A stretch of 64,000 nt of DNA, taken from the NCBI RefSeq assembly GCF_013387465.1, contig NZ_VYGV01000028.1, positions 342,501 to 406,500 on the forward strand, in the 5' to 3' direction. Of the stretch, positions 10,365 to 18,103 are shown one piece after another; within the stretch, counting starts at the first letter, position 1, and each line of letters begins with the position of its first letter. A program made the translations under genes and the position numbers. The notes beneath the pieces were generated by a model. That model made no database searches, had not been told where the DNA came from, and worked only from the letters and a program-made list of their open reading frames with translations. This DNA is from Hydrogenophaga aromaticivorans (GTDB lineage: Bacteria; Pseudomonadota; Gammaproteobacteria; Burkholderiales; Burkholderiaceae_C).

Positions 10365-10568
10365 TTATTTGGTCAGGATGAGTTTGCCCTGGCGGGTGGT
10401 CTGCAAGCGGTAAAGCGCGCCGTTGTGGGTGATGGCCACCGACTTCTGGCCGCGCAGTACATCGTGGCTGGTGAGCAGAACGGGCGGCGCCGTTTCAGGC
10501 AGCGTCTCCACGGCCTGAGGCCGGTCCGTCATGGGCACGGGGTCGTTCGGCGGTGGTTTGCTCAACAT
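10365..10568 (-). CDS. hemP: hemin uptake protein HemP
   Basis: 67 residues. The C-terminal half carries the HemP signature: GQKSVAITHNGALYRLQTTR followed by QGKLILTK at the very end. HemP is a small Fur-controlled protein needed for heme-iron use; in Burkholderia it acts as a regulator or activator of heme receptor expression. The N-terminal part is Pro-rich and variable. RBS CCAGGAGG is strong and 4 nt before the ATG. It is the last gene of the tonB-exbB-exbD-hemP operon, 28 nt after exbD. Confidence 0.92.
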   Translation of the reverse strand: MLSKPPPNDPVPMTDRPQAVETLPETAPPVLLTSHDVLRGQKSVAITHNGALYRLQTTRQGKLILTK

Positions 10569-10596
10569 GCGTCCTCCTGGGCCGGTTGACCGGGTC

Positions 10597-11010
10597 TCAC
10601 GGCGCCACCGGCTCGGTGATGAAGCCGATCTTGCGCACACCCGCGCGCTGGGCGGCGGCCATGGCCAGGGCCACGCGCTCGTAGCGAACCGCCTTGTCGC
10701 CGCGGATGTGCAGTTCGGGCTGCGGCTCCTGGGCTGCGGCGCTGGCGAGGCGCTGCTCGAAGTCGGCGTCCTTTACCGGGGTCTCGTTCCAGAAATAGGC
10801 GCCGTCGGCGTCCACCGACAGGCGGATGTTTTCCGGTTTGTCGAGCACCTTCTCATTGCTCGCGCGCGGCAGGTCGATGTTGACCGCGTGTTTGATCACC
10901 GGCACGGTGATGATGAAGATGATGAGCAGCACCAGCATGACGTCGATGAACGGGATCATGTTGATCTCGGCGAGCATCTCGTCGCTGTCGTCCTGGGTTC
11001 CGATGGCCAT
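10597..11010 (-). CDS. exbD: biopolymer transporter ExbD
   Basis: A 137-residue proton-channel subunit of the TonB motor. A short cytoplasmic N-terminus leads into one membrane helix containing INMIPFIDVMLVLLIIFIIT, with the essential Asp in PFID. A periplasmic domain of about 90 residues follows. It is 18 nt downstream of exbB. It works with ExbB and TonB to energise outer-membrane receptors such as the one at 14641-16971. Confidence 0.95.
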   Translation of the reverse strand: MAIGTQDDSDEMLAEINMIPFIDVMLVLLIIFIITVPVIKHAVNIDLPRASNEKVLDKPENIRLSVDADGAYFWNETPVKDADFEQRLASAAAQEPQPELHIRGDKAVRYERVALAMAAAQRAGVRKIGFITEPVAP

Positions 11011-11028
11011 GGTGTTGTCCTCAGGCGG

Positions 11029-11763
11029 TCAGGCTTTTTTCATGGGCAGGACCTTGCCGTCGCCACCGGCCGTCACTCGGGCACCGGTCACGAAGTAGGC
11101 GTGCAGGTCGTGGGCAAAGCGGTTGAGCTGGTGGTTGATGCCCTTGTTGCCGCGCACCAGGACGTTGTAGCCCAGCACGGCGGGAATCGCGACCAGCAGG
11201 CCCATGGCGGTCATGATCAGCGCCTCGCCGATCGGACCGGCGACCTGGTCGATGCTGACCTGGCCGGCCGCTCCGATGCCCAGCAGTGCGTGGTAGATGC
11301 CCCAGACGGTACCGAACAGGCCCACGAAAGGCGCTGTGGAGGCGATGGAGGCGAGCACGGTGAGGCCGCTCTGGGCGCGCGCCGTGGCGTCGTCCAGGCT
11401 GCGGCGCAGGCAGCGTTCGACCCAGTCGCTCACGTCGAGCGTGTCGTGCAGTTGCGGACCGGGCCGGCCGTCCTTGTGCAGGACGTGGCGCGCCGCTTCG
11501 CGGCCTTCGTTGGCCAGCGCGCGGAACGGGTTGCCGTCCTGCGCACCGAGCTTGTCCAGGCCTTCTGCAAAGTCGGCGCTGTGCCAGAACCCTTCGCAGG
11601 CCTTGGCCTGCTGGCGCTGGGCGCGCTGGTCGAGGTATTTCCACAGGATGATGATCCAGGTTGCGAGCGACATGGCCAGCAGCACGATGGCGACGGTGCG
11701 GGTGACGGCGTCGCCCTGGATCCAGACGTGGGCCAGGCCGGATGAGACGTTTTGTGGTTCCAT
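11029..11763 (-). CDS. exbB: MotA/TolQ/ExbB proton channel protein
   Basis: 244 residues. Three membrane segments: about 20-40, then TM2 in ASIASTAPFVGLFGTVWGIY, then TM3 in GPIGEALIMTAMGLLVAIPA. The last two hold the conserved Thr, Gly and Pro residues of ExbB/TolQ. Its neighbours (tonB upstream, exbD downstream) make ExbB rather than TolQ the right call. It assembles with ExbD around TonB in the inner membrane. Confidence 0.95.
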   Translation of the reverse strand: MEPQNVSSGLAHVWIQGDAVTRTVAIVLLAMSLATWIIILWKYLDQRAQRQQAKACEGFWHSADFAEGLDKLGAQDGNPFRALANEGREAARHVLHKDGRPGPQLHDTLDVSDWVERCLRRSLDDATARAQSGLTVLASIASTAPFVGLFGTVWGIYHALLGIGAAGQVSIDQVAGPIGEALIMTAMGLLVAIPAVLGYNVLVRGNKGINHQLNRFAHDLHAYFVTGARVTAGGDGKVLPMKKA

Positions 11764-11783
11764 GGGTATTGCTTTCAGGGGGC

Positions 11784-12512
11784 CTACTTGGTTATTTCGA
11801 AGCGAAGCTGTTGGACAACCCAGCTGGGGATCGGGGTTCCGTCTTTTGTCCCTGGTACAAATCGCCAGAGATTCTTCACAGTGGTCAATGCAGCTTGGTC
11901 GAGTCTGTCGTAGCCGCTTGATTCGAGGATCTGCACCTGTGAAGGGGTTCCGTCGATCTCGACTCGCACTCTTAGCACCACCACTCCCGTTTCGCCAAGA
12001 CGGGATGACAGCTTGGGATAGGGAGGTTGAGGGTTGTTGAGATGCGCAGCATCGCTCGAAGGCAAAACGATCTTGGGTGGCGCTGGTGGTGAAGGTTCAG
12101 CGGCCATCGGCGGGGCGGCGAGCATGGGCGGCGCGGGTGGCTGGGGTTCGGTGGTGCCCGTCGCGGCCGTGGGGGAAGGGGTCGGGTCGGCAATGGCCAC
12201 CGGTTGCGGAGCCGGCCTGGGCACTGGCGGGGTGACCCTTTTGGGGACGGGCGCGGGTTGGGGCTGCGGTGGCGGCGGGGTGGGCGTCACCTGGGGTTGG
12301 GGCAGTTCGATGAATTCGGCCATCACCTGCACGGGCACCACGAGCTCCACCGCCCGGCGCAGCAGGCCGGTTTGCAGGGCCCACAGGCCCAGTACATGAA
12401 AGCCGACCACGGCGATCACGATGAACAGGCGGCGGTCCATGCAGGGTGTCGGAGTGGGAGCCTGCGGGGCTCCTGAAAGGGGTAGCGCGAGGCTCGCGCT
12501 GGCGGAAGACAT
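11784..12512 (-). CDS. tonB: energy transducer TonB
   Basis: 242 residues. It has one N-terminal membrane anchor (about 30-50), then a long Pro-rich periplasmic spacer (about 65-150) with runs such as PTPPPPQPQPAPVP. The C-terminal TonB domain (about 160-242) contains NPQPPYPKLSSRLGETG and the family VVLRV block. It spans the periplasm and passes the proton motive force to TonB-dependent receptors. No clear ribosome site is seen before the ATG, so coupling to the upstream 25-codon gene is possible. Confidence 0.93.
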   Translation of the reverse strand: MSSASASLALPLSGAPQAPTPTPCMDRRLFIVIAVVGFHVLGLWALQTGLLRRAVELVVPVQVMAEFIELPQPQVTPTPPPPQPQPAPVPKRVTPPVPRPAPQPVAIADPTPSPTAATGTTEPQPPAPPMLAAPPMAAEPSPPAPPKIVLPSSDAAHLNNPQPPYPKLSSRLGETGVVVLRVRVEIDGTPSQVQILESSGYDRLDQAALTTVKNLWRFVPGTKDGTPIPSWVVQQLRFEITK

Positions 12513-12558
12513 AGTGTAGGTGGACGCGACGTTCGGTTGGAATGGGCGCTTCGCGGAT

Positions 12559-12636
12559 TCAGGGGTGAAGCACCCACCACGCGGCGGCCAGTATCAGGAT
12601 CAGGCTGCCGCCCAGAATGAAAACACTGCCGGTCAT
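12559..12636 (-). CDS. 25-residue single-helix membrane microprotein
   Basis: A short open frame, ATG at 12636 to TGA at 12559. It reads MTGSVFILGGSLILILAAAW and ends WVLHP: one hydrophobic helix with a Gly-Gly and a Trp pair, the look of small proteins that bind larger membrane complexes. AAAGGGG lies about 6-7 nt before the ATG. It is the first gene after the Fur box and is 46 nt ahead of tonB, so it should be co-transcribed with tonB-exbB-exbD-hemP. I do not recognise the family. Coding status is inferred from the ribosome site, hydrophobicity and position. Confidence 0.6.
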   Translation of the reverse strand: MTGSVFILGGSLILILAAAWWVLHP

Positions 12637-12675
12637 GGTGAGCCCCTTTCAGTCTGCGGTTGAAGACAGGGTTTC

Positions 12676-12703
12676 AGTATAAATGCGAATTGCTCGCATT
12701 CGC
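12676..12703 (-). promoter_or_regulatory. Fur box and -10 element of the tonB operon
   Basis: AATGCGA-attgc-TCGCATT (12682-12700) is a perfect inverted repeat. It overlaps a second one, GCGAAT...ATTCGC (12685-12703). Such overlapping dyads are typical Fur sites. Next to it, on the minus strand, is a -10-like TATACT (12681-12676), so a bound repressor would cover the promoter. Iron starvation would derepress the whole operon. Confidence 0.75.
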
Positions 12704-12745
12704 GATAAATGCCAAAAATTACCGAAATAAATGGACGTCCGTGAT

Positions 12746-13864
12746 TCAGCCGGACTGGCGAGACCACAACGCCGCGCTGGCCTCGTCGAGCGTCCGGCAA
12801 CCGCTCAGCGCCATGGCGATTTCCAGTTCGTCGCGCAGCAGGCGGATGACGTGTGCCACGCCGGTGGCGCCCGCGATCGCCAGCCCGTGGATGACCGGTC
12901 GGCCGACCAGCACCGCGGTGGCACCCAGCGCGATGGCCTTGAGCACGTCGGTGCCGCGCCGGATGCCGCCGTCCACCAGCAGCGGCAGCGCATCGCCGAC
13001 CGCCTGTGCGATGGCGGGCAGCAGGGTGGCGGTGGCGGGCAGGGTGTCCAGCGTGCGGCCGCCGTGGTTGGACACGATCAGGCCGGCCACGCCGCAGGCC
13101 AGCGCCTGCTTTGCATCAGCCGGGTGGGTGATGCCTTTGAGCAGGACGGGCAGTCGGGTCTGCTCGCGCAACCAGATCACATCGTCCCAGCTGGGGGCGT
13201 GGGTCAGCAGGTCGTCGAAGAGCGGGCTTTGGCCCGGTCGCAATGCTGCGGGCGCGGGCGCCTGCAGGCCTTGCAGGTTGACGGCGGAGATGCCGGGCGG
13301 CAGCGTGAAGCCGGCGCGGCGCTCGCGGTCCCGGGCCCCATTCACCGGCGCATCGACCGTGAGCACCAGGGCTTCATAGCCCGCGGCTTCGGCGCGCTGC
13401 ACGAGCGCCCGGGTGAAGCCCCGGTCGGGCTGCAGGTAGAGCTGGAGCCACAGCGGGCCGCGATCGGCTTCGCCCAGCACCACCTGGGCCACATCTTCCA
13501 GGGGCGTGCTGGCCTGGGTGCTGAGCACCAGGCCCGCGCCCAGCACGGCCGCCGCCAGCGCCGTGGCCAGTTCACCGTGCGGGTGGGCCAGGCGCTGGTA
13601 CGCCATGGGCGCGATCAGGATCGGATGGGCCAGGGTGCGGCCGAGCAGCTTCACCCGCGTGTGCCCGCCGGCCAGGGGGCGCAGCACGCGTGGCCACAGC
13701 GGGATGCGCTGCCAGGCCAGGACGTTCTCGCGCAGGGTGATCTCGTCGGCTGCACCACCGTTGAAATAGGCCTGCGCATTCGCATCGAGCACGGTGGCGG
13801 AATGGGCTTCGTGGTCGGCGAGGTTGACCAACCCTTCGGGCAATCCACTCACGTCTGTGCCCAC
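12746..13864 (-). CDS. FMN-dependent alpha-hydroxy acid oxidase/dehydrogenase
   Basis: 372 residues of the lactate/glycolate oxidase TIM-barrel family. Visible landmarks are ILIAPMAYQRLAHPHGE, then STQAS, the LVLTVDAPVNGARDRERR segment, LLKGI, the catalytic VSNHGGR (active-site His and Arg), and LLVDGGIRRGTDVLKAIALGA with VGRP near the end. Its 5' end overlaps the PiuC gene by 16 nt, so the two are coupled. The substrate cannot be told from sequence. Being coupled to an iron-uptake hydroxylase suggests a role under iron limitation, which is inference. Confidence 0.9.
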   Translation of the reverse strand: MGTDVSGLPEGLVNLADHEAHSATVLDANAQAYFNGGAADEITLRENVLAWQRIPLWPRVLRPLAGGHTRVKLLGRTLAHPILIAPMAYQRLAHPHGELATALAAAVLGAGLVLSTQASTPLEDVAQVVLGEADRGPLWLQLYLQPDRGFTRALVQRAEAAGYEALVLTVDAPVNGARDRERRAGFTLPPGISAVNLQGLQAPAPAALRPGQSPLFDDLLTHAPSWDDVIWLREQTRLPVLLKGITHPADAKQALACGVAGLIVSNHGGRTLDTLPATATLLPAIAQAVGDALPLLVDGGIRRGTDVLKAIALGATAVLVGRPVIHGLAIAGATGVAHVIRLLRDELEIAMALSGCRTLDEASAALWSRQSG

Positions 13865-14541
13865 ATGCGCAACAGGTTGTGGTACGTGCCGGTCAGGGAC
13901 GTGGCCTCGGGCGTTTCGCCGTGTTGCTGGCGCAGGGCCAGAATGTTCATGTCGAGTTCGTAGAGCAGGCGGCGCTGTTCGTCGTTGCGCACCATGCTCT
14001 GCACCCAGAGGAAACAGGCGAGCCGGTGTCCGCGCGTGACCGGGGTCACCTGGTGCAGGCTGGTGCCGGGGTAGAGCACGGCGTGGCCGGCGGGCAGCTT
14101 CACGCCGCGGGTGCCGTAGGTGTCGCTCACGGTGAGCTCACCGCCGTCGTACTCGTCGGGGTCGTTCAGGAACACGGTGCAGGAGACGTCGGTGCGCACG
14201 TATTCGGTCTGTCCGGCTTCATTCACCTTGAGCCGGATCGCGTTGTCGATGTGGTTGCCGTAGGTGTTGGCCTCGCCGCCGTAGCGGTTGACGCGGGGTG
14301 TGAAGATGCGCAATGGCAACGCGGCGCTGAAGAACAGCGGCGAACGGTTGAGGCCATTCAACACCATCGTCCGGATGCTTTGTGCGGCTTCGCTGTCGTG
14401 CGGCAGTTGCTGGTTGTTCTTGACGGTGCGCGCCTGCGGGCCGGCGCTGTCCCGGCCGTCGGTCCAGGGCGCATCGGCGAGCAGCCGGCGCGCCAGGGTC
14501 AGGTCTTCGGTTGACAGGATGTCGGGCAGGGTGAGCAGCAT
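13849..14541 (-). CDS. piuC: Fe(II)/2-oxoglutarate PKHD-type hydroxylase (PiuC/YbiX)
   Basis: A 230-residue dioxygenase. Iron ligands H97-x-D99 in NHIDNAIR and H163 in TSLHQVTPVTRGHR, with R173 for 2-oxoglutarate. The family sits next to catecholate-type TonB receptors (PiuA/Fiu), as here. Its reaction is not firmly established; a part in handling siderophore or in antibiotic-siderophore uptake is known for the pair. It ends overlapping the hydroxy-acid oxidase gene, and a terminator separates it from the receptor upstream. Confidence 0.92.
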   Translation of the reverse strand: MLLTLPDILSTEDLTLARRLLADAPWTDGRDSAGPQARTVKNNQQLPHDSEAAQSIRTMVLNGLNRSPLFFSAALPLRIFTPRVNRYGGEANTYGNHIDNAIRLKVNEAGQTEYVRTDVSCTVFLNDPDEYDGGELTVSDTYGTRGVKLPAGHAVLYPGTSLHQVTPVTRGHRLACFLWVQSMVRNDEQRRLLYELDMNILALRQQHGETPEATSLTGTYHNLLRMWAQT

Positions 14542-14576
14542 GGTGGGGTCCGTCTTTTTGATGGTTGTTCACAAAT

Positions 14577-14611
14577 GGAAAAGGCCGCCCCTGCGGAACA
14601 GCGGGGCGGCC
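14577..14611 (-). terminator. intrinsic terminator of the siderophore receptor
   Basis: On the minus strand GGCCGCCCC (14611-14603) pairs with GGGGCGGCC (14591-14583) over a loop of 11 nt, and TTTTCC follows. It sits 30 nt past the receptor stop and 36 nt before the PiuC start, so it may only partly separate the two. Confidence 0.75.
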
Positions 14612-14640
14612 AACGTGCTTTCAGGCGATGGGGATCGCGA

Positions 14641-16971
14641 TCAGAACTTCAGGCTGGCGGTCACCTGCAGCGTGCGCCCGGCACCCGGGATGTAGTGCCC
14701 GGGGTAGAGCTGGTCGGCGTAGAGCTTGTCGGTGATGTTGGACAGGTTGGCTTTGAGCGTCAGGCGGTCGAAGTCGAACTTGTACTCGGCCATCAGGTCG
14801 GCGGTGACGTAGGACGGAACGGTCCATTCGACACGGGTCGGCGACTGTTTGCCACGGAAGTTCAGGCCGGCCCCCAGGCGCAGCTTGGGCGTGAACTGGT
14901 AGGTGGTCCACACGGTGCCACTGTGCTCGGGGGTGAGCGAAGGGCGGTCGCCCGGACGCTCGCCAGCGGCACCTTGTGAACACTGACCGGTGGTCGGGCA
15001 GGGAGCCGCCCGGTCGACCTTGGCCACGGGCAACCACATGTAGGAGCCAAAGACTTCCCACTTGGAGGTCAGGCGACCCACGACGTCGGCCTCGAAGCCC
15101 GCCACGTGGCGTTCACCCGACAGCGTCACGACCGGGCGATCCGGATCGGTGTTGCGCTCGTTGTACTTGGTCGAGCGGAACACGGCCAGGCGTGTGGAGA
15201 AGCGCTTGTCGGCCGAATCCAGCTTGGCGCCGAGTTCGATGTTGCGGCTCTTCTCGGGCGGGGTGTCGACGTTGCTGGCGCCCAGCGAGTAGGCGTCGCC
15301 CGAGGTGTTGAACGACTGTCCAACCGAGAAATGGTACGACTGCTGTGGCGTGGGCTGGAACAGCACGCCAGCGCGTGGGCTCCATTCCGACACCTCCATG
15401 CGGTAGCTTTCGGTGCTCAGCGGGCCGGCAGCGTTTTGCGGCAGGCTGAAGCTGTCGTAGTCACCGGTGAGCTTGTCGTAGCGCAGGCCGGCCACCACCT
15501 TCCAGGCGGGGGCGATTTCCACCGTGTCCTGCACATAGGCACCCCATCCCTGTGAGGTGTACTGGTTGTTCACGCGCAGCACGCGGGACGATTCGTCCAC
15601 CCAGGCGCCGTCGTCCGGTGTGCCGATCAGCGTGGTGGGCTTGGTGATGTCTACGCCACCTTGGGCGCGGGAGCGCGCGGCGTAAACGGTGCGTTCTTCG
15701 CGAGAGAAATCCACACCGGCCAGCAGGTCGTGCTTGGCGCCCAGTGCCTCGAACTTGCCCGAGTAGTCGCTCTGGAACTGGGCCGTGTCCATGTCCTGGA
15801 TTTTCAGGTGGTTGCCACGGGTCAGCCGGGTGTTCGGGCCGAAGTTCTCCAATGAGACGGCGCTGGGGCATTGTGGGTTGGTCACGGCGCCGGTCTGCTG
15901 GTTCACGCCGCGGGTGCACAGGCGGATGGCGCCGGAGCGCTGGTCGCGCTCGAACTGGCCCACGCGCACCTGGGTCCTGAGTTCGCTGTCGCGGCTGAAA
16001 CGGTGCGTGTGCGAGCCCCCGATGAGGGTGGCGCTGCCGTTGTTGTAGTCGCTGGCGGCGCCGTAGTAGGTGTCGGGGTCGAGCGGCAGCAGCACGCGGT
16101 CGCTGGAATCGGCGGTGGGCGCGATGTACGGCATGCCGTAATTGATGCCGTTGTTGTTGTCCAGGTGGTAGAGGTTGACCTGGAACTCGTTGCGGTCGCC
16201 AATGCCATTGCGGTAGGCCAGGGCGGCACCGCGCTTGTCGAGGCTGGCGCCACTGCCGTTGTTGTCGGCCTTGGTGGCCATGGCGTTGATGCGCAGCGCG
16301 GCGCTTTCGCCGGTCTGGATGTTGAAGTCGCCCGTGGCCCGGACGTACTTGTGGTTGCCCAGCGTCAGGTCGACCTGGTGTTCGTCAATCAAGCGGGGTG
16401 TCTTGCTGACCTGGTTGACGGCGCCGCCGGTGGAGCCGCGGCCGAACATCATCGAGGCCGAACCACGCAGCACTTCCATGCGGTCGAGGTTGAAGGTGTC
16501 GCGGTCGTAGATGGCCGGGTCGCGCATGCCGTCGATGAACAGGTCGCCGGTCGCCTGCAGCGCGAAACCGCGCAGGCGGATGTCTTCCTCGCCGCCTTCG
16601 GCCGCCAGGAAGGTGATGCCAGCGGTGTTTTTCAGGGCTTCCTTGACGGTGTCGAGGTTGCGGTCGTCGATCAGGCGTTCGGTGACCACGGTGACCGACT
16701 GCGGGATGTCGCGCAGCTGCTGCTGGCCTTTGCCGATGCGGGTCTCGGTGGCGCGCAGCGCGTCTTTGCCCTCTGGCGTTTCGGCCTGTTCGCGCACCAC
16801 CACGGTGGGCAAGGTCTTTTCGGCGCCGGCTGGCGCGGTCTGGGCCATGGCGTTCAGGGAGCCGGCCAGCAGCATGGCGCCCAGTGGGAGCATCACGCCG
16901 GAGTTTGCAGAGGTGGAGGAACGGGGCAGGGCACGCTGGGCGTGGCGCAGGGTCTTTTTGCGTTGTGACAT
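14641..16971 (-). CDS. TonB-dependent catecholate-type siderophore receptor
   Basis: 776 residues. A signal peptide appears to end near MAQTAP (about 43). The plug domain (about 75-200) contains QQLRDIPQSVTVVTERLI, EDIRLRGFALQATGDLFIDG and LRGSASMMFGRGSTGGAVN. The beta-barrel runs to a terminal Phe (TASLKF), the export signal of outer-membrane barrels. The plug resembles Fiu/PiuA receptors, and the PiuC neighbour supports that. Two Cys pairs sit in extracellular loops (LCTRG...PQCPS and APCPTTGQC). A Fur-like box lies 74-98 nt upstream of the start. Confidence 0.93.
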   Translation of the reverse strand: MSQRKKTLRHAQRALPRSSTSANSGVMLPLGAMLLAGSLNAMAQTAPAGAEKTLPTVVVREQAETPEGKDALRATETRIGKGQQQLRDIPQSVTVVTERLIDDRNLDTVKEALKNTAGITFLAAEGGEEDIRLRGFALQATGDLFIDGMRDPAIYDRDTFNLDRMEVLRGSASMMFGRGSTGGAVNQVSKTPRLIDEHQVDLTLGNHKYVRATGDFNIQTGESAALRINAMATKADNNGSGASLDKRGAALAYRNGIGDRNEFQVNLYHLDNNNGINYGMPYIAPTADSSDRVLLPLDPDTYYGAASDYNNGSATLIGGSHTHRFSRDSELRTQVRVGQFERDQRSGAIRLCTRGVNQQTGAVTNPQCPSAVSLENFGPNTRLTRGNHLKIQDMDTAQFQSDYSGKFEALGAKHDLLAGVDFSREERTVYAARSRAQGGVDITKPTTLIGTPDDGAWVDESSRVLRVNNQYTSQGWGAYVQDTVEIAPAWKVVAGLRYDKLTGDYDSFSLPQNAAGPLSTESYRMEVSEWSPRAGVLFQPTPQQSYHFSVGQSFNTSGDAYSLGASNVDTPPEKSRNIELGAKLDSADKRFSTRLAVFRSTKYNERNTDPDRPVVTLSGERHVAGFEADVVGRLTSKWEVFGSYMWLPVAKVDRAAPCPTTGQCSQGAAGERPGDRPSLTPEHSGTVWTTYQFTPKLRLGAGLNFRGKQSPTRVEWTVPSYVTADLMAEYKFDFDRLTLKANLSNITDKLYADQLYPGHYIPGAGRTLQVTASLKF

Positions 16972-17044
16972 GGAAGCGGTGGTCGAACGGGTTGTCGGCT
17001 GGCTTCAACGCACTGCGCTGTGGCTGGCTGGAAAAAACAATGTT

Positions 17045-17069
17045 ATTGCAAACGCGAACGATTCGCAAT
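17045..17069 (-). promoter_or_regulatory. Fur-box-like dyad upstream of the siderophore receptor
   Basis: Outer ATTGC...GCAAT and inner GCGAA-cga-TTCGC form two nested perfect inverted repeats within 25 bp. The half-sites match those at 12685-12703 (GCGAA/TTCGC), which supports one shared regulator. It lies in the 345-nt gap 16972-17316 that separates the receptor from ahpC. Confidence 0.65.
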
Positions 17070-17213
17070 AAAGTGCATAAGTATTGTTGCCTGAATCCGG
17101 TTTTTGTAGCACCGACCCAACATCGGACAGATCCGCCCAGTCGCCACCGCCTGTGGGTGCGTGGGCGACCCGGTCATGCTGCTGCGCAACAAAAGCTATC
17201 GATCCAATGTAAA

Positions 17214-17247
17214 CTATCAATGCGACTTCATGATAGTTGTCGTCTAT
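17214..17247 (+). promoter_or_regulatory. OxyR-like operator upstream of ahpC
   Basis: ATAG-N7-CTAT (17233-17247) is one full OxyR half-element. It shares its ATAG with a further dyad, CTATCA-N11-TGATAG (17214-17237). The complete four-part OxyR site is not present, so the match is partial. It lies 70-103 nt before the ahpC ATG. The rest of the 345-nt gap holds only the Fur-like dyad; no gene is seen there. Confidence 0.5.
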
Positions 17248-17316
17248 GATTCAACCCATCGCGATACCCGTCGCGTCCTGATCACCGTTTCTTTCAACTC
17301 CAACTTAGGAAATACC

Positions 17317-17880
17317 ATGTCCCTGATCAACACCCAAGTCCAGCCCTTCAAGACCCAGGCCTTCCACAACGGCAAGTTCATTGAAGTCTCCGACGAAAGC
17401 CTGAAGGGCAAATGGTCGGTCCTGATCTTCATGCCGGCAGCCTTCACTTTCAACTGCCCGACCGAAGTGGAAGACGCCGCCGACAACTACGCCGAGTTCC
17501 AGAAGGCCGGCGCCGAGGTATACATCGTCACGACCGACACGCACTTCTCGCACAAGGTGTGGCACGAGACCAGCCCCGCCGTGGGCAAGGCCCAGTTCCC
17601 CCTGGTCGGCGACCCGACCCACACCCTGACCAACGCCTTCGGCGTGCACATCCCTGAAGAAGGTCTGGCCCTGCGCGGCACGTTCGTGATCAATCCCGAC
17701 GGCATCATCAAGACCGCCGAGATCCACTCCAACGAAATCGCTCGCGATGTCAAGGAAACCCTGCGCAAGCTGAAGGCCGCCCAGTACACCGCCGCCAACC
17801 CCGGCCAGGTGTGCCCGGCCAAGTGGAACGAAGGCGCGAAGACGATCGCTCCTTCCCTGGAACTGGTCGGGAAGATCTAA
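17317..17880 (+). CDS. ahpC: alkyl hydroperoxide reductase, peroxiredoxin subunit
   Basis: A typical 2-Cys peroxiredoxin of 187 residues that detoxifies H2O2 and organic peroxides in the cytoplasm. The peroxidatic Cys is in FTFNCPTE (C47), and the resolving Cys is in GQVCPAKW (C166). It is reduced by AhpF, encoded 223 nt downstream on the same strand. The start ATG at 17317 follows TTAGGAAATACC. The frame is open further upstream through the promoter region, but that part is not conserved. Confidence 0.97.
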   Translation: MSLINTQVQPFKTQAFHNGKFIEVSDESLKGKWSVLIFMPAAFTFNCPTEVEDAADNYAEFQKAGAEVYIVTTDTHFSHKVWHETSPAVGKAQFPLVGDPTHTLTNAFGVHIPEEGLALRGTFVINPDGIIKTAEIHSNEIARDVKETLRKLKAAQYTAANPGQVCPAKWNEGAKTIAPSLELVGKI

Positions 17881-17980
17881 GCACCCCCGCGCCGCGCCTA
17901 GCGGCGCGTCACCCCCTCAAGGGGGCAACGCTGGCGGCCCGGCAAAGCCGGTTCCGCGGCGTTCTGGGTGAACTGCCTCG
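17881..17980 (+). repeat. stop-codon-abutting intergenic repeat, copy B
   Basis: It starts directly after the ahpC TAA. The block order matches copies A, C and D: C-run, GCGCCGCGCC/GGCGCG stem, a CCCCCTCAAGGGGG stem, CTGGCGGCCCGGC, then the GCCGGTTCCGCGG block. It sits between ahpC and ahpF, where a hairpin could set the relative amounts of the two messages. Confidence 0.8.
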
Positions 17981-18103
17981 CGATCCTCCAAGGTTGCAGT
18001 TGTCTCCCTTTTTCTTCTGGCAGTACCGCTGCCTCATGGGCTTGCATGCAGGCCCATGCACCAGCGGCCTTCCGCACCTCATCTTTCCTTTCAGGAGTCC
18101 ACC

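Noticed and set aside
10531..11745. A plus-strand frame of 404 codons
   Set aside because: Antisense of exbD and exbB; low-complexity His/Gly/Val/Asp product.
14977..15050. Possible frameshift in the siderophore receptor
   Set aside because: The receptor frame is open from signal peptide to terminal Phe. Alternative frames here are shadows.
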